Counted from the first letter of the stretch, positions 8,852-18,367 are shown. The stretch: 64,000 bases of DNA from an uncultured Pseudomonadota bacterium (GCA_945952465.1 CAMFIB010000001.1:1240001-1304000), one strand, 5' to 3'. Notes: a model not told the origin generated them from the sequence alone. Numbers and translations are program-made.

Positions 8852-9797
8852 GCGGCGGCGGGTTCGGCGGGGGTGGCTCGGCCGGCGGCAGCACCTCGAC
8901 GTGGGGTAGCGGGTCGATGCGCTCGTGCAGTTCAGGTGGTCCGGCCGGTGCCGTAGGCTTGTACGGCGCCATCGGCACGGCGGGCGGGGCTTCTGCAGCG
9001 GCGGTTTCGATGCGGAGCTTTTCCAGGGCGGCCAAGCAGAAGTGCGTGAACCACAGCGACGAAAAAGCGAACACCAGCGTGTAGATCCAGATCGCCACCG
9101 GCACCAGAATGACGAAGGCGGCCGCCACCAGCGCGCCCGACGCCCAAAGAATGCTCGGCGCGGCGCCCAGATAGCCAGTGACGATGCCCATGGCGAGCAA
9201 GGCGCCGCGGTGGCGCTGCAGCAGCGTCCGGCGTTCGTCGGCGCTGGCGTGGTCGGCCAGCGCGTCGAAGGCCATCACGCGGTAGGTCAGCCAGCCCCAG
9301 ATCAGCGGTGGCAGGATAAGGATGAGCGGCGGCACCAGCCACAGCGGCATCGAGATGATGAGCGCGACCAGCGCCAGCAGCGTGGAGCCGAGCGACCAGA
9401 ACACCGACACGATCAGCGAACCGCCCCGCTTTTTCTCCAGCGAAGGAAAACGGCGGTCTGATACCAGCGAGATGAGCGCCGGCGTCATCATGGCCGCCAC
9501 CACCAGCAGCGACAGCAGCACGATCAGCGGTGTGACCGCAAAAATGACGACGAGCGGCGCCAGCGCGGCTTTCAGGTTGCCCAGACCCAGGCCCTGCAGC
9601 CAGGCCAGCATGGTGTTGAGCAGCGCCGAGGCGTCCAGCCACTCAGTGACCCACAGCTTGGCGGGTTCCCAGAAGAAATAGCCGAGGCCGAGCGACAGCG
9701 TGGCCATCAGCACCAGCGGCAGGAAAGACAGCGCGATGACGCGCGGGTGCAGGCAGTAGGCGGTGGCCCGCCAGAAAGAGTCGAATATCTGGCCCAT
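8844..9797 (-). CDS. EI24-domain membrane protein
   Basis: A protein of about 317 residues with five to six hydrophobic segments between residues 15 and 260. It starts MGQIFDSFWRATAYCLHPRVIALSFLP, typical of bacterial EI24/CysZ-like proteins. The C-terminus is rich in proline (PPAEPPPPNPPPHG) and probably cytoplasmic. A GTG at 9836 would give 13 more residues but overlaps the upstream gene; I prefer the ATG at 9797. CysZ relatives move sulfate, but this branch has no shown substrate. Confidence 0.78.
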   Translation of the reverse strand: MGQIFDSFWRATAYCLHPRVIALSFLPLVLMATLSLGLGYFFWEPAKLWVTEWLDASALLNTMLAWLQGLGLGNLKAALAPLVVIFAVTPLIVLLSLLVVAAMMTPALISLVSDRRFPSLEKKRGGSLIVSVFWSLGSTLLALVALIISMPLWLVPPLILILPPLIWGWLTYRVMAFDALADHASADERRTLLQRHRGALLAMGIVTGYLGAAPSILWASGALVAAAFVILVPVAIWIYTLVFAFSSLWFTHFCLAALEKLRIETAAAEAPPAVPMAPYKPTAPAGPPELHERIDPLPHVEVLPPAEPPPPNPPPHG

Positions 9798-9822
9798 CAG
9801 CGAAGCATAACCCGCCGGTGCG

Positions 9823-10794
9823 TCATGCGCGGCCACCCAGCCGCTTCAACCCGAGCCACTGCTGGGACCAGAAACCACGGCCGTAGTCGCGGCCCTGCTC
9901 CACCTGGTCGCGCACGCCGGTGGCGTCGAAGCGGCATTCGAAGTTGGCGGTGCCGAACAGCATGTCCCAGTACGGCAGCAGCACACCGAAATTGACGCCG
10001 CCGAGCCGCGGTTTGCCGTCTGCCGCCGCAGGCGACTCGTGGCCGATGCCAATCGCGTGGTGCACGCGGTGGAAACGCGGGCTGATCCACAGCCGCTCCC
10101 CGACCGACCCATACCAGAGCTTCAGGTTGGCGTGCTGGAAGCTCTCGCTGAGCTGCGTGAAGGCCACCAGCGCAACGAACTGGCCGGGCGGCACACCGAT
10201 GGCCTGGGCGACGACGACGATGAGGGTGTCGTGCAGCAGATCGTCGAGCAGGTGGTTGCGGTTGTCGCTCCACATGGTCATCTGCCGCTGCGAGTGGTGC
10301 AGGGAATGCAAGGCCCACCACCAACCCCATTGGTGCTGGGCGCGGTGGATTCCGTACTCGACGAAGTCGAACACCAGCAGGTACAGCAGAAAGCTGACGA
10401 GCGCGATGTCGGTCACGCCGGGCCAGAGCTGGTCGAGGTGGAAGGTGGCGATGCCCTGCGTGCGCAGGAAGCCGAACAATTCATCGGCCAGCGGGTCGAG
10501 CGTGAAGAACAGCGCCAGCCGGAAGACCCCCAGCCGGTGGATGAGCGTGTACAGAATGTCGGTGCGGATGGCGGCGCGGTCGGTCACCGGCTCGACCGGA
10601 CGCCAGCGCTGCAGTGGCCCGACCACCGCGACCAGCAGTGCGAGCTGCAGCAGCCCGACGAGCAGCCAGCCGGTGGCATCGAAAGCGTCTTCAACGAGGT
10701 TGCCCAGCCCGGCCGCGAACACCACGGGCTGGACCACCGCCTCGAACAGCCACTGTTGCGCGGCGCCGAACGCATCGCCCAGGAAATCCATCAT
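9823..10794 (-). CDS. Sterol desaturase / fatty acid hydroxylase family protein
   Basis: A membrane protein of about 323 residues with the di-iron histidine clusters of this superfamily: HRAQH, HSLHHS and HRVHH, preceded by several membrane helices. Such enzymes insert hydroxyl groups or double bonds into lipids using O2. The start (ATG at 10794 or the adjacent 10791) overlaps the upstream deacetylase stop. The lipid substrate cannot be read from sequence. Its place beside a polysaccharide deacetylase suggests envelope modification, which is inference. Confidence 0.85.
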   Translation of the reverse strand: MMDFLGDAFGAAQQWLFEAVVQPVVFAAGLGNLVEDAFDATGWLLVGLLQLALLVAVVGPLQRWRPVEPVTDRAAIRTDILYTLIHRLGVFRLALFFTLDPLADELFGFLRTQGIATFHLDQLWPGVTDIALVSFLLYLLVFDFVEYGIHRAQHQWGWWWALHSLHHSQRQMTMWSDNRNHLLDDLLHDTLIVVVAQAIGVPPGQFVALVAFTQLSESFQHANLKLWYGSVGERLWISPRFHRVHHAIGIGHESPAAADGKPRLGGVNFGVLLPYWDMLFGTANFECRFDATGVRDQVEQGRDYGRGFWSQQWLGLKRLGGRA

Positions 10795-11639
10795 CGCTGC
10801 CTCAACGCCGCCGGGGTGCCGTTGGCCGACGCGGCGCCGGTGCCGTACACCGGGTGCTCGCGCAGGGTGGCAAAGCAGAACCCCTTGGCCTTCAGGCCTT
10901 CGATGAGCGGCTCCAGCACCGCTGGCGCCCACGGGTCGCGGCGCGACCAGATGCCCAGGTGGGCCAGCAAAATGTCTCCGGGCCGCACCTCGCGCAAGGC
11001 CTTCTCGAGCAATTGGGCGTTCGGGTAGCGCTCGCTTGGCAGTTCGTCACCCAGAAACCCGGCTGGCGACCAGCCCACATGCGTGTAGCCGCAGCTTTTC
11101 GCAGCGGCCAGCAGGCCGGGCGAGGTCTTGCCACCCGGCGCCCGGAACAGCGGCAACATCTCGGCACCGGTCATGGCCTTCAGACGCGCCGCCGGGCGGT
11201 TCAGTTCCGCGCAGTAGTCGGCGGCGGTCCAGGAGACGGTCTGGCCGGCCTGGGGGCCGAAGGTCTGCTGGATGCGCAGCCGGGCCGGCTGGCCGGCTGC
11301 GGCCGGCAAGTCGGCGCGCCAGTAGCCGTGGTTCCAGGTATGGGAGCCGAAGGCATGACCCTCGGCCACGCGGTCGCGCCACCACGGCGCCCATTGGTCG
11401 TCGAGCGAGGTGCCGCCGGTCTGGGTTGGCTCGTTGGCGATGAAGAAGGTGACCTTGACCTGCTGGCGCTTCAGCACGTCCGCCATCAGCGGTGCAACGC
11501 CCATGTGGCCGGTGTCGATCGTGAGGTAGACGGGCTTGTTGCAGGTGGGCGCGGCGGCGGCCGGCACTGCCAGCGCCAGTGCGGCGATCAACCCGGCCGT
11601 GCTACTGACGCGGTGCGTGATCGAGTGTCCAGACGCCAT
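10791..11639 (-). CDS. Polysaccharide deacetylase family protein
   Basis: A 282-residue NodB-type deacetylase with an N-terminal signal sequence ending near AVPAAAAP. The motifs YLTIDTGHMG (motif 1, with Asp-His metal region) and FGSHTWNHGYW (motif 2) match the fold. Position 1 has TIDTG where the usual form is TFDDG, so one catalytic or metal Asp of the standard DD pair is replaced by Thr. Activity is therefore less sure. It overlaps the upstream propeller gene by 38 bases. Confidence 0.82.
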   Translation of the reverse strand: MASGHSITHRVSSTAGLIAALALAVPAAAAPTCNKPVYLTIDTGHMGVAPLMADVLKRQQVKVTFFIANEPTQTGGTSLDDQWAPWWRDRVAEGHAFGSHTWNHGYWRADLPAAAGQPARLRIQQTFGPQAGQTVSWTAADYCAELNRPAARLKAMTGAEMLPLFRAPGGKTSPGLLAAAKSCGYTHVGWSPAGFLGDELPSERYPNAQLLEKALREVRPGDILLAHLGIWSRRDPWAPAVLEPLIEGLKAKGFCFATLREHPVYGTGAASANGTPAALRQR

Positions 11640-12579
11640 GCGGGGATTTGCCCACGGCGATCTGCCGCGTCGGCTTCTTGTTTTCGAGGTCGATGAGCGT
11701 CAGCTTGCGGGCCCACCGCGAGGTGACCATGAGCGTCTTGCCGTCGGTGGACACGTCCATGCAGTCCGGGCCGCCCGGCGCGGGCCAGCTTTGCGCGACC
11801 TGCAGGTTCTGGTAGTCGATCTTGCTGATGGTGTTGGCCACCCGGTTGCTGACGAACACGTGGCGCCCGTCGCCCGCCGCACGGAAGGCATGGGCGCCGT
11901 CGCCGGTCTTGATCTTGCGCAGGAAGACGGGCTCTTTGCCCGAAACGTCGTAGACCTCGACGCCGTCGCCACCGGTCAGGCCGATCAGAACCCAGCGGTC
12001 GTCGGGCGTGCCGAACACGTCGGCCGGCATGGGGCCGGTCTTGGTGCGCCACTTGATGGTCTGGGTGGGCAGGTCGATGGCGACGAGTTCGTCGCTGTCC
12101 TGCATGGTGGAGTAGATCGTCTTGCTCTTGCTGTCGATCCACAGGTGACTGGGCGTGCGGGCAGTGGACACCCGTTTGGCGAGCTGCATGTTGCTGCCGT
12201 CCCAGCGGTAGATGTCGATGTGGTTCAACCGGTTGGCCGCCGTGACGAACCACTTCATGTCGGGCGAAAAGCGCAGCTGGTAGGGATCGACCACGCCGCG
12301 CACGACGCGCTGAACCTCTGCCGAGCGGGGGTCGATGAAGGTCAGCGAATCACCGAGCGCGTTGGCGATGATCAGCGACTTCTCGTCCGGCGTCAGGTAG
12401 AGGTGGTGCGGCTCCTTGCCGGTGGGAATGCGGCGCGTTTCCTGCCAGGTGGCGGGGTCGATCACGCTGACGGTGGCGTCCAGCGAATTCAGCACGAAAA
12501 CGGGCGTCGAGTCGGCCGCGCGGGCGCCGGGTGCGAGAGCAGTCAGCAAGACGAGAGCGGCGGCGGCGAGGTGCTTCAC
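11602..12579 (-). CDS. Secreted YVTN-repeat beta-propeller protein
   Basis: A 325-residue protein with a clear signal peptide (MKHLAAAALVLLTALAPGARA). Repeats of the YncE/40-residue YVTN type follow: VFVLNSLDATVSVIDPAT, KSLIIANALGDSLTFIDP, HVFVSNRVANTISKIDY and so on. A seven-bladed propeller is likely. Such proteins act in the periplasm, but no specific activity is evident. It is the first gene of the overlapping operon running down to the cinA-like gene. Confidence 0.82.
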   Translation of the reverse strand: MKHLAAAALVLLTALAPGARAADSTPVFVLNSLDATVSVIDPATWQETRRIPTGKEPHHLYLTPDEKSLIIANALGDSLTFIDPRSAEVQRVVRGVVDPYQLRFSPDMKWFVTAANRLNHIDIYRWDGSNMQLAKRVSTARTPSHLWIDSKSKTIYSTMQDSDELVAIDLPTQTIKWRTKTGPMPADVFGTPDDRWVLIGLTGGDGVEVYDVSGKEPVFLRKIKTGDGAHAFRAAGDGRHVFVSNRVANTISKIDYQNLQVAQSWPAPGGPDCMDVSTDGKTLMVTSRWARKLTLIDLENKKPTRQIAVGKSPHGVWTLDHAPRQ

Positions 12580-12679
12580 GATGGGTTTCCGGAGAACCCG
12601 CGAGTGTACCTGCGGGTGCTGTCACAAAGGGTAAACAACGCCCCACCGGGCGGTGTGGCCGACAAGGGACCGCCGCCGT

Positions 12680-13402
12680 TTATCCGCGAATGGCGGCGAG
12701 GTCAGCCGCGGTCAGCCAGCGCCACTGGCCCGGCGCCAGATCGGCCGGAAGCTCCAGCCCGCCGATGCGCGAGCGGTGCAACCCGGTCACCCGGTTGCCC
12801 ACCGCCGCGACCATGCGCTTGACCTGGTGGTATTTGCCCTCGGTCAGGGTCAGCCGCAGGCTGAAGGCGCCGGTGATCTCGCAGGCTGCCGCCCGCACCG
12901 GCTTGGGGTCGTCGTCCAGCACCACGCCGGCGAGCAGCCGTTCGATCTGCCGCGCATCCACCGGATCGGCCGCCACCACCTCATACACCTTGGGCACATG
13001 GTGCCTGGGAGAGGCCATGCGGTGGATGAACTGGCCGTCGTCGGTCATCAGCAACAGGCCGGTGGTGTCCTGGTCGAGCCGGCCCACGGCCTGAACGCCC
13101 TGCACCGCCCCCTTCTGCGGCCGCTGGCGCAACGGCGGCGGCAGCAGCGTGTAGACCGATGGGTAGGTCGAGGGCTTCTGCGAACACTCGGTTCCGGCCG
13201 GCTTGTGCAGCACCACGTAAGCCTTCTCGTGGTACGCCCACGGCACGCCCTTGACGTGGAATTGCAGGCCATCCGCTTCGAAATCCATAGCAGGATCGTC
13301 AACAACGGCGCTGACTACCGTCACAAAACCCTGTTGAATAAGGCCCGCACAGATGCGCCGGGTGCCAAAACCCTGGGTGTAGAGAATGTCCTGCAGCTGC
13401 AT
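12680..13402 (-). CDS. rsuA: 16S rRNA pseudouridine(516) synthase
   Basis: A 240-residue RsuA-family enzyme. An S4-like RNA-binding start is followed by the catalytic motif VGRLDQDTTGLLL with its active Asp, and by the family region KVYEVVAA and LTEGKYHQVKRMVAAVGNRV. It converts U516 of 16S rRNA to pseudouridine in E. coli. Assignment to RsuA rather than RluB/E rests on length and overall pattern. It begins 10 bases after the stop of the DUF2142 gene. Confidence 0.85.
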   Translation of the reverse strand: MQLQDILYTQGFGTRRICAGLIQQGFVTVVSAVVDDPAMDFEADGLQFHVKGVPWAYHEKAYVVLHKPAGTECSQKPSTYPSVYTLLPPPLRQRPQKGAVQGVQAVGRLDQDTTGLLLMTDDGQFIHRMASPRHHVPKVYEVVAADPVDARQIERLLAGVVLDDDPKPVRAAACEITGAFSLRLTLTEGKYHQVKRMVAAVGNRVTGLHRSRIGGLELPADLAPGQWRWLTAADLAAIRG

Positions 13403-13412
13403 CGACCCACAC

Positions 13413-15218
13413 TCAGGGCCGTGGACAGCCGTCTGTGAGAACTCGCCCGCCGTCGGTGAATTCGTAGACCATGCAGGTCAACGGACGGGCTCCTTCGGCA
13501 TGTGCTTCCCATGCACTGATCCCGCCTCCGGTCTTGAACACAATCCTGCCGCCGTTGTAGGTCTGACCGTCAAGCTCAAACATGGCATAGCCGTTGTCGA
13601 CCAGTTTCGGCAAATCGATGGGCAATTGGCGGCTGTGTCCATCCGGGCCTTCGAGCTGCAATTCCGCCACGCCCGGGTTCGTGCGAATGTACGTGCCGAT
13701 CTGGATGCCAAGACGCTTGAGAGGCCGAAGGCGCCGCTGGGAAGCCCAGTGAAGCGTGATCGCCGATTGGGCCGACAGCATGGGGCTGGGTTTCATCGTG
13801 TATTTGAGCTCCGGCAGTTGCCGGGGAACGAGGTAGTACCGTTCCACCACGGCCTGCACCGTCAAGACCGATGACACCAGGAAAAATGCCGGGCCCAGCC
13901 AGCGAAAGACCCGCATGGCCCTGACGCCGCCGGGCTCAGCGGTACCGCCCAAGGCATAGGCCACCAGCAGCGCCGGCACCAGGAAGTAGCGGCCCTGAAC
14001 GCCTTGGATCACCGCCGCAGGATGCGGCGTCCAGCCCACAAGCAACGCCAGGAAAACCAACACAACAGCCGAGAGCGAGCAGAACATCAACAGCGCACGC
14101 TCAGGCCAGTCTCGCCGGATCGTACCGATGGAGACCGACAGCACGGCCATCGCAGCGACCATTCCGCCGAGCACGTCATAGATCTCTGGGCTGAACCGCT
14201 GATCGATCCAACCCAGCATGCCCAAAAAGGATTCGCGGTAGAATCTGGTGGTGAGCGGGTCGGACAGGGTGTCGCCGAGCACCCCGAAAAAATGCCAGGG
14301 TTTGGCTGCGTAATAGCCGATGACGCCGGAGGGGGGTAGCCCGACATTGACCCGCCCGTCGACTGTCGTGCCGATCGCCAGGGCCAGCCATCCCAGCACC
14401 AGAACGGACACCACGCCAGTGGCCACGAGGTAGGCCCGGTTTCTGGTGAACCACCACGCCGCCGGCAGCAGCAACAGCATCGGCAGAAGGTGTACGCGGC
14501 AAGACACAACCAGCGCCAGGCAGGTGGCCAGACCGGCGAGCAGATAGGGCGGAGCCTTGTTCCGTTCAACAGTGATCCGCATGAAGCAGGCGATCGCCAG
14601 TACCGAAAGGGCCGTGGAAACCCCGTCCAAACTCGCGGTGGACAACTGGAACAGCGTCATCGGCAACAGAAGCAGCGTGTACACCAGTGGATTGGGGCGA
14701 GCAATCCGGAACGCCGCAAACAACAGCCCCAGCGTGGCTGCCAGCGCGAAGAACCTGGCCAACTGGACCGAGTGCCCCACCGTCATGCCCGTGAGTTCGC
14801 CAAGACCCAGCCCGATGGCTTGGGGCAAGTAGCTCAACGGAAAGTAATACCCTGTTCCAGGGGCCGGACTGAAATGCTTCTTGCCTGCCCAGTCGACCGA
14901 CTCGACAGCATCGAGCTGATCGGCTGAGAGCTTGCGCTCCGTCTTGAAGCGGATGTCCAGATACCCGGCAATGTAGGTTTCCAATCCGTCGTCAATCATT
15001 CCCCCCGAGGCATTGCCTTTCGGTGCGTCGAGCAGAATCTGTCCGCGCGTCAGAAAATGGGCGCGCTTGATGTGGTCGAACTCGTCAGGGGACTGAAACG
15101 GTGGAATCAGGACAGACAACAAGGTCGCCGCAATGAAAACCGCCAGACAGAAAAGCCCGCCCCGTGGCCAGCGGTAACCCGTGACCTCCACGGCTGTGGT
15201 CGATGCAGGCGCCATCAT
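13413..15218 (-). CDS. DUF2142 polytopic membrane protein
   Basis: A 601-residue protein with about 12 hydrophobic segments. Near the first loop it carries PPFQSPDEFDHIKRAHF, the hallmark of DUF2142; these proteins resemble membrane glycosyltransferases of the GT-C type. A C-terminal soluble tail of about 120 residues follows the last helix. It overlaps the EamA gene by four bases and lies downstream of a GT2 gene, so the three probably build and transfer a sugar on a lipid carrier. Sugar and acceptor are unknown. Confidence 0.82.
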   Translation of the reverse strand: MMAPASTTAVEVTGYRWPRGGLFCLAVFIAATLLSVLIPPFQSPDEFDHIKRAHFLTRGQILLDAPKGNASGGMIDDGLETYIAGYLDIRFKTERKLSADQLDAVESVDWAGKKHFSPAPGTGYYFPLSYLPQAIGLGLGELTGMTVGHSVQLARFFALAATLGLLFAAFRIARPNPLVYTLLLLPMTLFQLSTASLDGVSTALSVLAIACFMRITVERNKAPPYLLAGLATCLALVVSCRVHLLPMLLLLPAAWWFTRNRAYLVATGVVSVLVLGWLALAIGTTVDGRVNVGLPPSGVIGYYAAKPWHFFGVLGDTLSDPLTTRFYRESFLGMLGWIDQRFSPEIYDVLGGMVAAMAVLSVSIGTIRRDWPERALLMFCSLSAVVLVFLALLVGWTPHPAAVIQGVQGRYFLVPALLVAYALGGTAEPGGVRAMRVFRWLGPAFFLVSSVLTVQAVVERYYLVPRQLPELKYTMKPSPMLSAQSAITLHWASQRRLRPLKRLGIQIGTYIRTNPGVAELQLEGPDGHSRQLPIDLPKLVDNGYAMFELDGQTYNGGRIVFKTGGGISAWEAHAEGARPLTCMVYEFTDGGRVLTDGCPRP

Positions 15219-15556
15219 GCCCGCACCGCAATCACGATACCGGCCATGATCAACCCGACGCCAACAAAATACTGCGGCTGGAAACGCTCACCGAAAAACC
15301 AGTGGCTGCCCAGCGGCACCAGCACGAAGGCCATGGCCATCAACGGGTAGACACGGCCGAGTTCGATCTTCTGCAACACCCATATCCAGGCCAGCGTGGT
15401 CGCACCGTACAGCGACAGCGCGCAGAACAGGACCAGCGCGGTCGATGGGTCGAACAGGCTGCCGGTTTTCTGGAGCGAGGCCGCGCTCATCTTGAACAGA
15501 ATCTGGCCTGCGGCGATGCAAATCACGCAGGCCACCGCAACGAGGTAGGTCATCAT
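15215..15556 (-). CDS. EamA/SMR-type small transporter (possible glycolipid flippase)
   Basis: A 113-residue protein with four membrane helices, of the EamA/SMR group. It starts MMTYLVAVACVICIAAGQILFK and ends GLIMAGIVIAVRA. In operons with a GT2 and a GT-C-like protein, such short members often act like ArnE or GtrA, flipping undecaprenyl-linked sugars. A drug-efflux role is less likely in this setting. Four-base overlaps with both neighbours indicate coupled translation. Confidence 0.75.
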   Translation of the reverse strand: MMTYLVAVACVICIAAGQILFKMSAASLQKTGSLFDPSTALVLFCALSLYGATTLAWIWVLQKIELGRVYPLMAMAFVLVPLGSHWFFGERFQPQYFVGVGLIMAGIVIAVRA

Positions 15557-16548
15557 TTCAGCAGCAATGGCGGTGAGGCCTTGTCGTGGATGGGCCGCGT
15601 GGGCACGGAAGCGATGTCGTGGCCGACGAAGGCCAGCAACAGTTGCACACCGAGGATGACCGGCATGGCCGACAGCATGACGGTGCCGCTTGATGCGGGC
15701 ACGCCGGACTGCGCGGCGGCCAGCCAGTGTGTGCCGCCGAAGACCACGCCGAACAGCAGCAAACCGATGCCGGCCGGCAGTTCGAACGAGGCCAGCGACA
15801 TGTCGCGCAGGTAGTAGTTGTAGAAAATACGCTTGGCGAAGTTGCGTGCGTGCTTGAACATGAATTCACCGATGATCTTGGAAATTCGAAGGTTGCTGAC
15901 CTCGTCGCCGTAGCGCGCGTCCATTGGCACATCAGCGACCACCGCGCGCAGCGTGTTCAGCCGGAACAGCATGTCGGTCTCGAAGAAATAGCGCCGGCTG
16001 ATCCGGTCGAACGGAAGCCGCCGCGCCACATCGCGGTGGATCGCGGTATAGCCGTTGGTGGGGTCGAACAGATTCCAGTAACCCGACGACAGCTTGCACA
16101 TCAGCGACAGCACGGCGTTGCCGAACAGCCGCAGGCCGGGCATCGTCCGCACCGTTTCCAGATCGAAAAACCGGTTGCCCTTGGTGTAGTCGGCCTCGCC
16201 CGCCGCTATCGGCGCAACGAAGCGCGAAATCAGAGCGGGGTCCATCTGGCCGTCGCCATCGATCTTGATGATGATCTCGAGGCCGTCGGCGATGGCAGCC
16301 CCATATCCCGTCATGACCGCGCCGCCGACACCCTGATTTTGCTCGTGACGCAGCACAACAACCCGTTGGTCGGTGCATTCCGATTGCACCAGTTCACCCG
16401 AACGCACCGGGCAACAATCGTCCACGACGTAGATGCGCTCGACTTCCGGGCCGATGCGCGTGATCACGCCAAGCACATGGTCGCGCACCTTGTAACTGGG
16501 AATCACAACGGCCATGCGGGGCATGCGCTGCAAGTTGTTGTTGTTCAT
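15553..16548 (-). CDS. GT2 family glycosyltransferase (DPM1/DPG-like)
   Basis: A 331-residue protein. An N-terminal GT-A domain opens with MAVVIPSYKVRDHVLGVI and IYVVDDCCP. The metal-binding IKIDGDGQMDP follows near residue 95. Two C-terminal membrane helices (about 245-325) end it. This is the form of dolichyl/polyprenyl-phosphate sugar synthases, which load a sugar on undecaprenyl phosphate. It heads the GT2-EamA-DUF2142 operon, which fits a lipid-linked-sugar pathway for LPS or glycan decoration. It ends with the family-typical helices. Confidence 0.85.
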   Translation of the reverse strand: MNNNNLQRMPRMAVVIPSYKVRDHVLGVITRIGPEVERIYVVDDCCPVRSGELVQSECTDQRVVVLRHEQNQGVGGAVMTGYGAAIADGLEIIIKIDGDGQMDPALISRFVAPIAAGEADYTKGNRFFDLETVRTMPGLRLFGNAVLSLMCKLSSGYWNLFDPTNGYTAIHRDVARRLPFDRISRRYFFETDMLFRLNTLRAVVADVPMDARYGDEVSNLRISKIIGEFMFKHARNFAKRIFYNYYLRDMSLASFELPAGIGLLLFGVVFGGTHWLAAAQSGVPASSGTVMLSAMPVILGVQLLLAFVGHDIASVPTRPIHDKASPPLLLK

Positions 16549-16600
16549 TCTTGCGCTGAGTCCGGCCGCGCCACCCTAGCGGCGCGGCAGCGGAAAATGA

Positions 16601-16973
16601 TGGTGGAGCTGGGGGGAATTGAACCCCCGTCCGCGAGCCTTCTTCGAGCAGATCTACATGTTTAGCGGTCTGATTTGAGTCTCACTTCCCGGGACGCGCA
16701 GCCGCACGCTGCCCGGGACGCCAGCACCCTTGAATCTCGCCCCACACCAAGGTACCCGGTGCGAAGCCAGCCGATGTGAATAACCTTACAGCCGGGAGCT
16801 TGCGCCCCTTGCCCAGCCCATCGGCCAACTGTTGTAAGGCTCACTGGTTATTAAGCAGCGAGTGCGAAACGTTCGTCGTTTGCAGTTAGTTTGTTTGAAT
16901 CTGTTTTACGAGCGCATTCAGCTCGACATGCACCACATCGCGTCCGAACCCACGTCGAAACCGGTGCAGCCCC
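16601..16973 (-). ncRNA. ssrA: Transfer-messenger RNA (tmRNA)
   Basis: The minus strand runs from GGGGCTGCACCGGTTTCGAC to a tRNA-like 3' end with the T-arm GGTTCAATTCC and terminal CCA at 16601-16603. GGGGCT pairs with AGCTCC to form the acceptor stem. The reading frame near 16850-16886 encodes the tag ANDERFALAA followed by TAATAA, the form common in Burkholderiales. It rescues stalled ribosomes with SmpB. It starts only about 12 bases after the gph stop; a TAAAAT at 16983-16988 may be its -10 box, overlapping that stop. Confidence 0.95.
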
Positions 16974-16985
16974 AAGCCGCCTATT

Positions 16986-17660
16986 TTAAGGCCGACCGAG
17001 CAGTTCCAGGAGCGCGAGGGGCGATTCGATGCAGGCATCGGCCTGCCAGGTGGTGACATCGCCACGCGCGCCGAGGTAACCGTAGGTGGCCGCAACGGTC
17101 GGCATGCCGGCCGCCCGGCCGGCCACGATGTCGCGCTCGTCGTCACCCACATAGACACATTGCCGCGGGTCCAGGCCCAGGCGCCGCGCCGCTTCCAGCA
17201 GCGGCGCCGGGTGCGGCTTGGCGTGCGGCGTGGTGTCGCCCGCCACCACGCAGCCGGCATTGGCGAACAGCGGCATGGCCCGCGTCAGCGGCAAAGTGAA
17301 GCGCTCGGCCTTGTTGGTGACCACGCCCCAGGGCAGGCCGGCACCGTCGAGCGCCGACAGCAGCGCGGCCACACCGTCGAACGCGCGGGTGCGTTCGGTC
17401 ATCGCCCGTTCGTAGTTCGACAGGAACTCATCGCGCAACGCCAAAAAATCGGGGCTGTCCGGTCCGATGCCGAAAGCCACGCCGACCATGCCGCGCGCGC
17501 CGGCACCCGCCATCGGTCGATAGGCCTCGTCGGGCAGCGACGGCAGGCCGCGTGCGGTGCGCATGCGGTCGGCGGCGGCGCCGAGGTCGGGGGCGCTGTC
17601 GATCAGCGTGCCGTCCAGGTCAAACAAAACCGCGCGGGCTTCGCGCATCGGTGCGCTCAT
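16986..17660 (-). CDS. gph: Phosphoglycolate phosphatase
   Basis: A 224-residue HAD-family hydrolase. Motif I is [16 protein letters not shown] with the nucleophile Asp in FDLDGT. Motif II is VVTNK, and motif III/IV is [15 protein letters not shown] with YVGDDERDI. Together with the place next to ubiG this fits Gph, which removes phosphate from 2-phosphoglycolate formed in DNA repair. The stop overlaps the region just upstream of ssrA. Confidence 0.9.
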   Translation of the reverse strand: MSAPMREARAVLFDLDGTLIDSAPDLGAAADRMRTARGLPSLPDEAYRPMAGAGARGMVGVAFGIGPDSPDFLALRDEFLSNYERAMTERTRAFDGVAALLSALDGAGLPWGVVTNKAERFTLPLTRAMPLFANAGCVVAGDTTPHAKPHPAPLLEAARRLGLDPRQCVYVGDDERDIVAGRAAGMPTVAATYGYLGARGDVTTWQADACIESPLALLELLGRP

Positions 17661-18367
17661 GCGTCGGCCCGCCGGGTGGCGACGAGGTAATTGACGCTGC
17701 TGTCGTCGTCGAGGTGGAAGCGCTGGGTCAGCGGGTTGTATTGCAGGCCGCGCATCTGCTGCACGTCCAGGCCGGCCTCGCGGGCGTGGCGCGACAGCTC
17801 GCTGGGCTTGATCAGCTTGGCGTACTCGTGGGTGCCACGCGGCAACAGGCCAAGCACATATTCGGCGCCGACGACGGCCATCGCAAAGGCCTTGGCGTTG
17901 CGGTTGATCGTCGAGAAGAACACCCAGCCGCCGGGTTTGACCAGTGTGGCGCAGGCTTTGACGATGGAAGCGGGATCGGGCACATGCTCCAGCATCTCCA
18001 TGCAGGTCACCACGTCGAAGGATGCCGGCTCCTCGGCCGCCAGCGCCTCGGCGCTGATTTCGCGGTAGCGCACGCCGCTGGTCTGGGCGTCAAGCGCATG
18101 CAGTTGTGCCACGCGCAACGCCTTGCCAGCAAGGTCGATGCCCAGCACGTCGGCGCCGCGCCGCGCCATCGAGTCCGACAGGATGCCGCCGCCACAGCCG
18201 ATGTCGACCACTCGCCGGCCTTTCAGCGTTGCCAGCGACTCGATCCAGGCCACCCGCAGCGGGTTCATCTGGTGCAGCGGCTTGAACTCGCCGTCCAGAT
18301 CCCACCAGCGGTGGGCCAGATCGGAAAACTTGGCCAGTTCGGCCGGATCGGCATTCGGAAAACTCAT
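17657..18367 (-). CDS. ubiG: Ubiquinone biosynthesis O-methyltransferase
   Basis: A 236-residue SAM-dependent methyltransferase. The SAM motif [16 protein letters not shown] is near residue 58. The UbiG-typical start [19 protein letters not shown] and [10 protein letters not shown] are present. UbiG makes both O-methylations of ubiquinone synthesis. It overlaps gph by four bases; the ubiG-gph order is usual in proteobacteria. Confidence 0.95.
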   Translation of the reverse strand: MSFPNADPAELAKFSDLAHRWWDLDGEFKPLHQMNPLRVAWIESLATLKGRRVVDIGCGGGILSDSMARRGADVLGIDLAGKALRVAQLHALDAQTSGVRYREISAEALAAEEPASFDVVTCMEMLEHVPDPASIVKACATLVKPGGWVFFSTINRNAKAFAMAVVGAEYVLGLLPRGTHEYAKLIKPSELSRHAREAGLDVQQMRGLQYNPLTQRFHLDDDSSVNYLVATRRADA

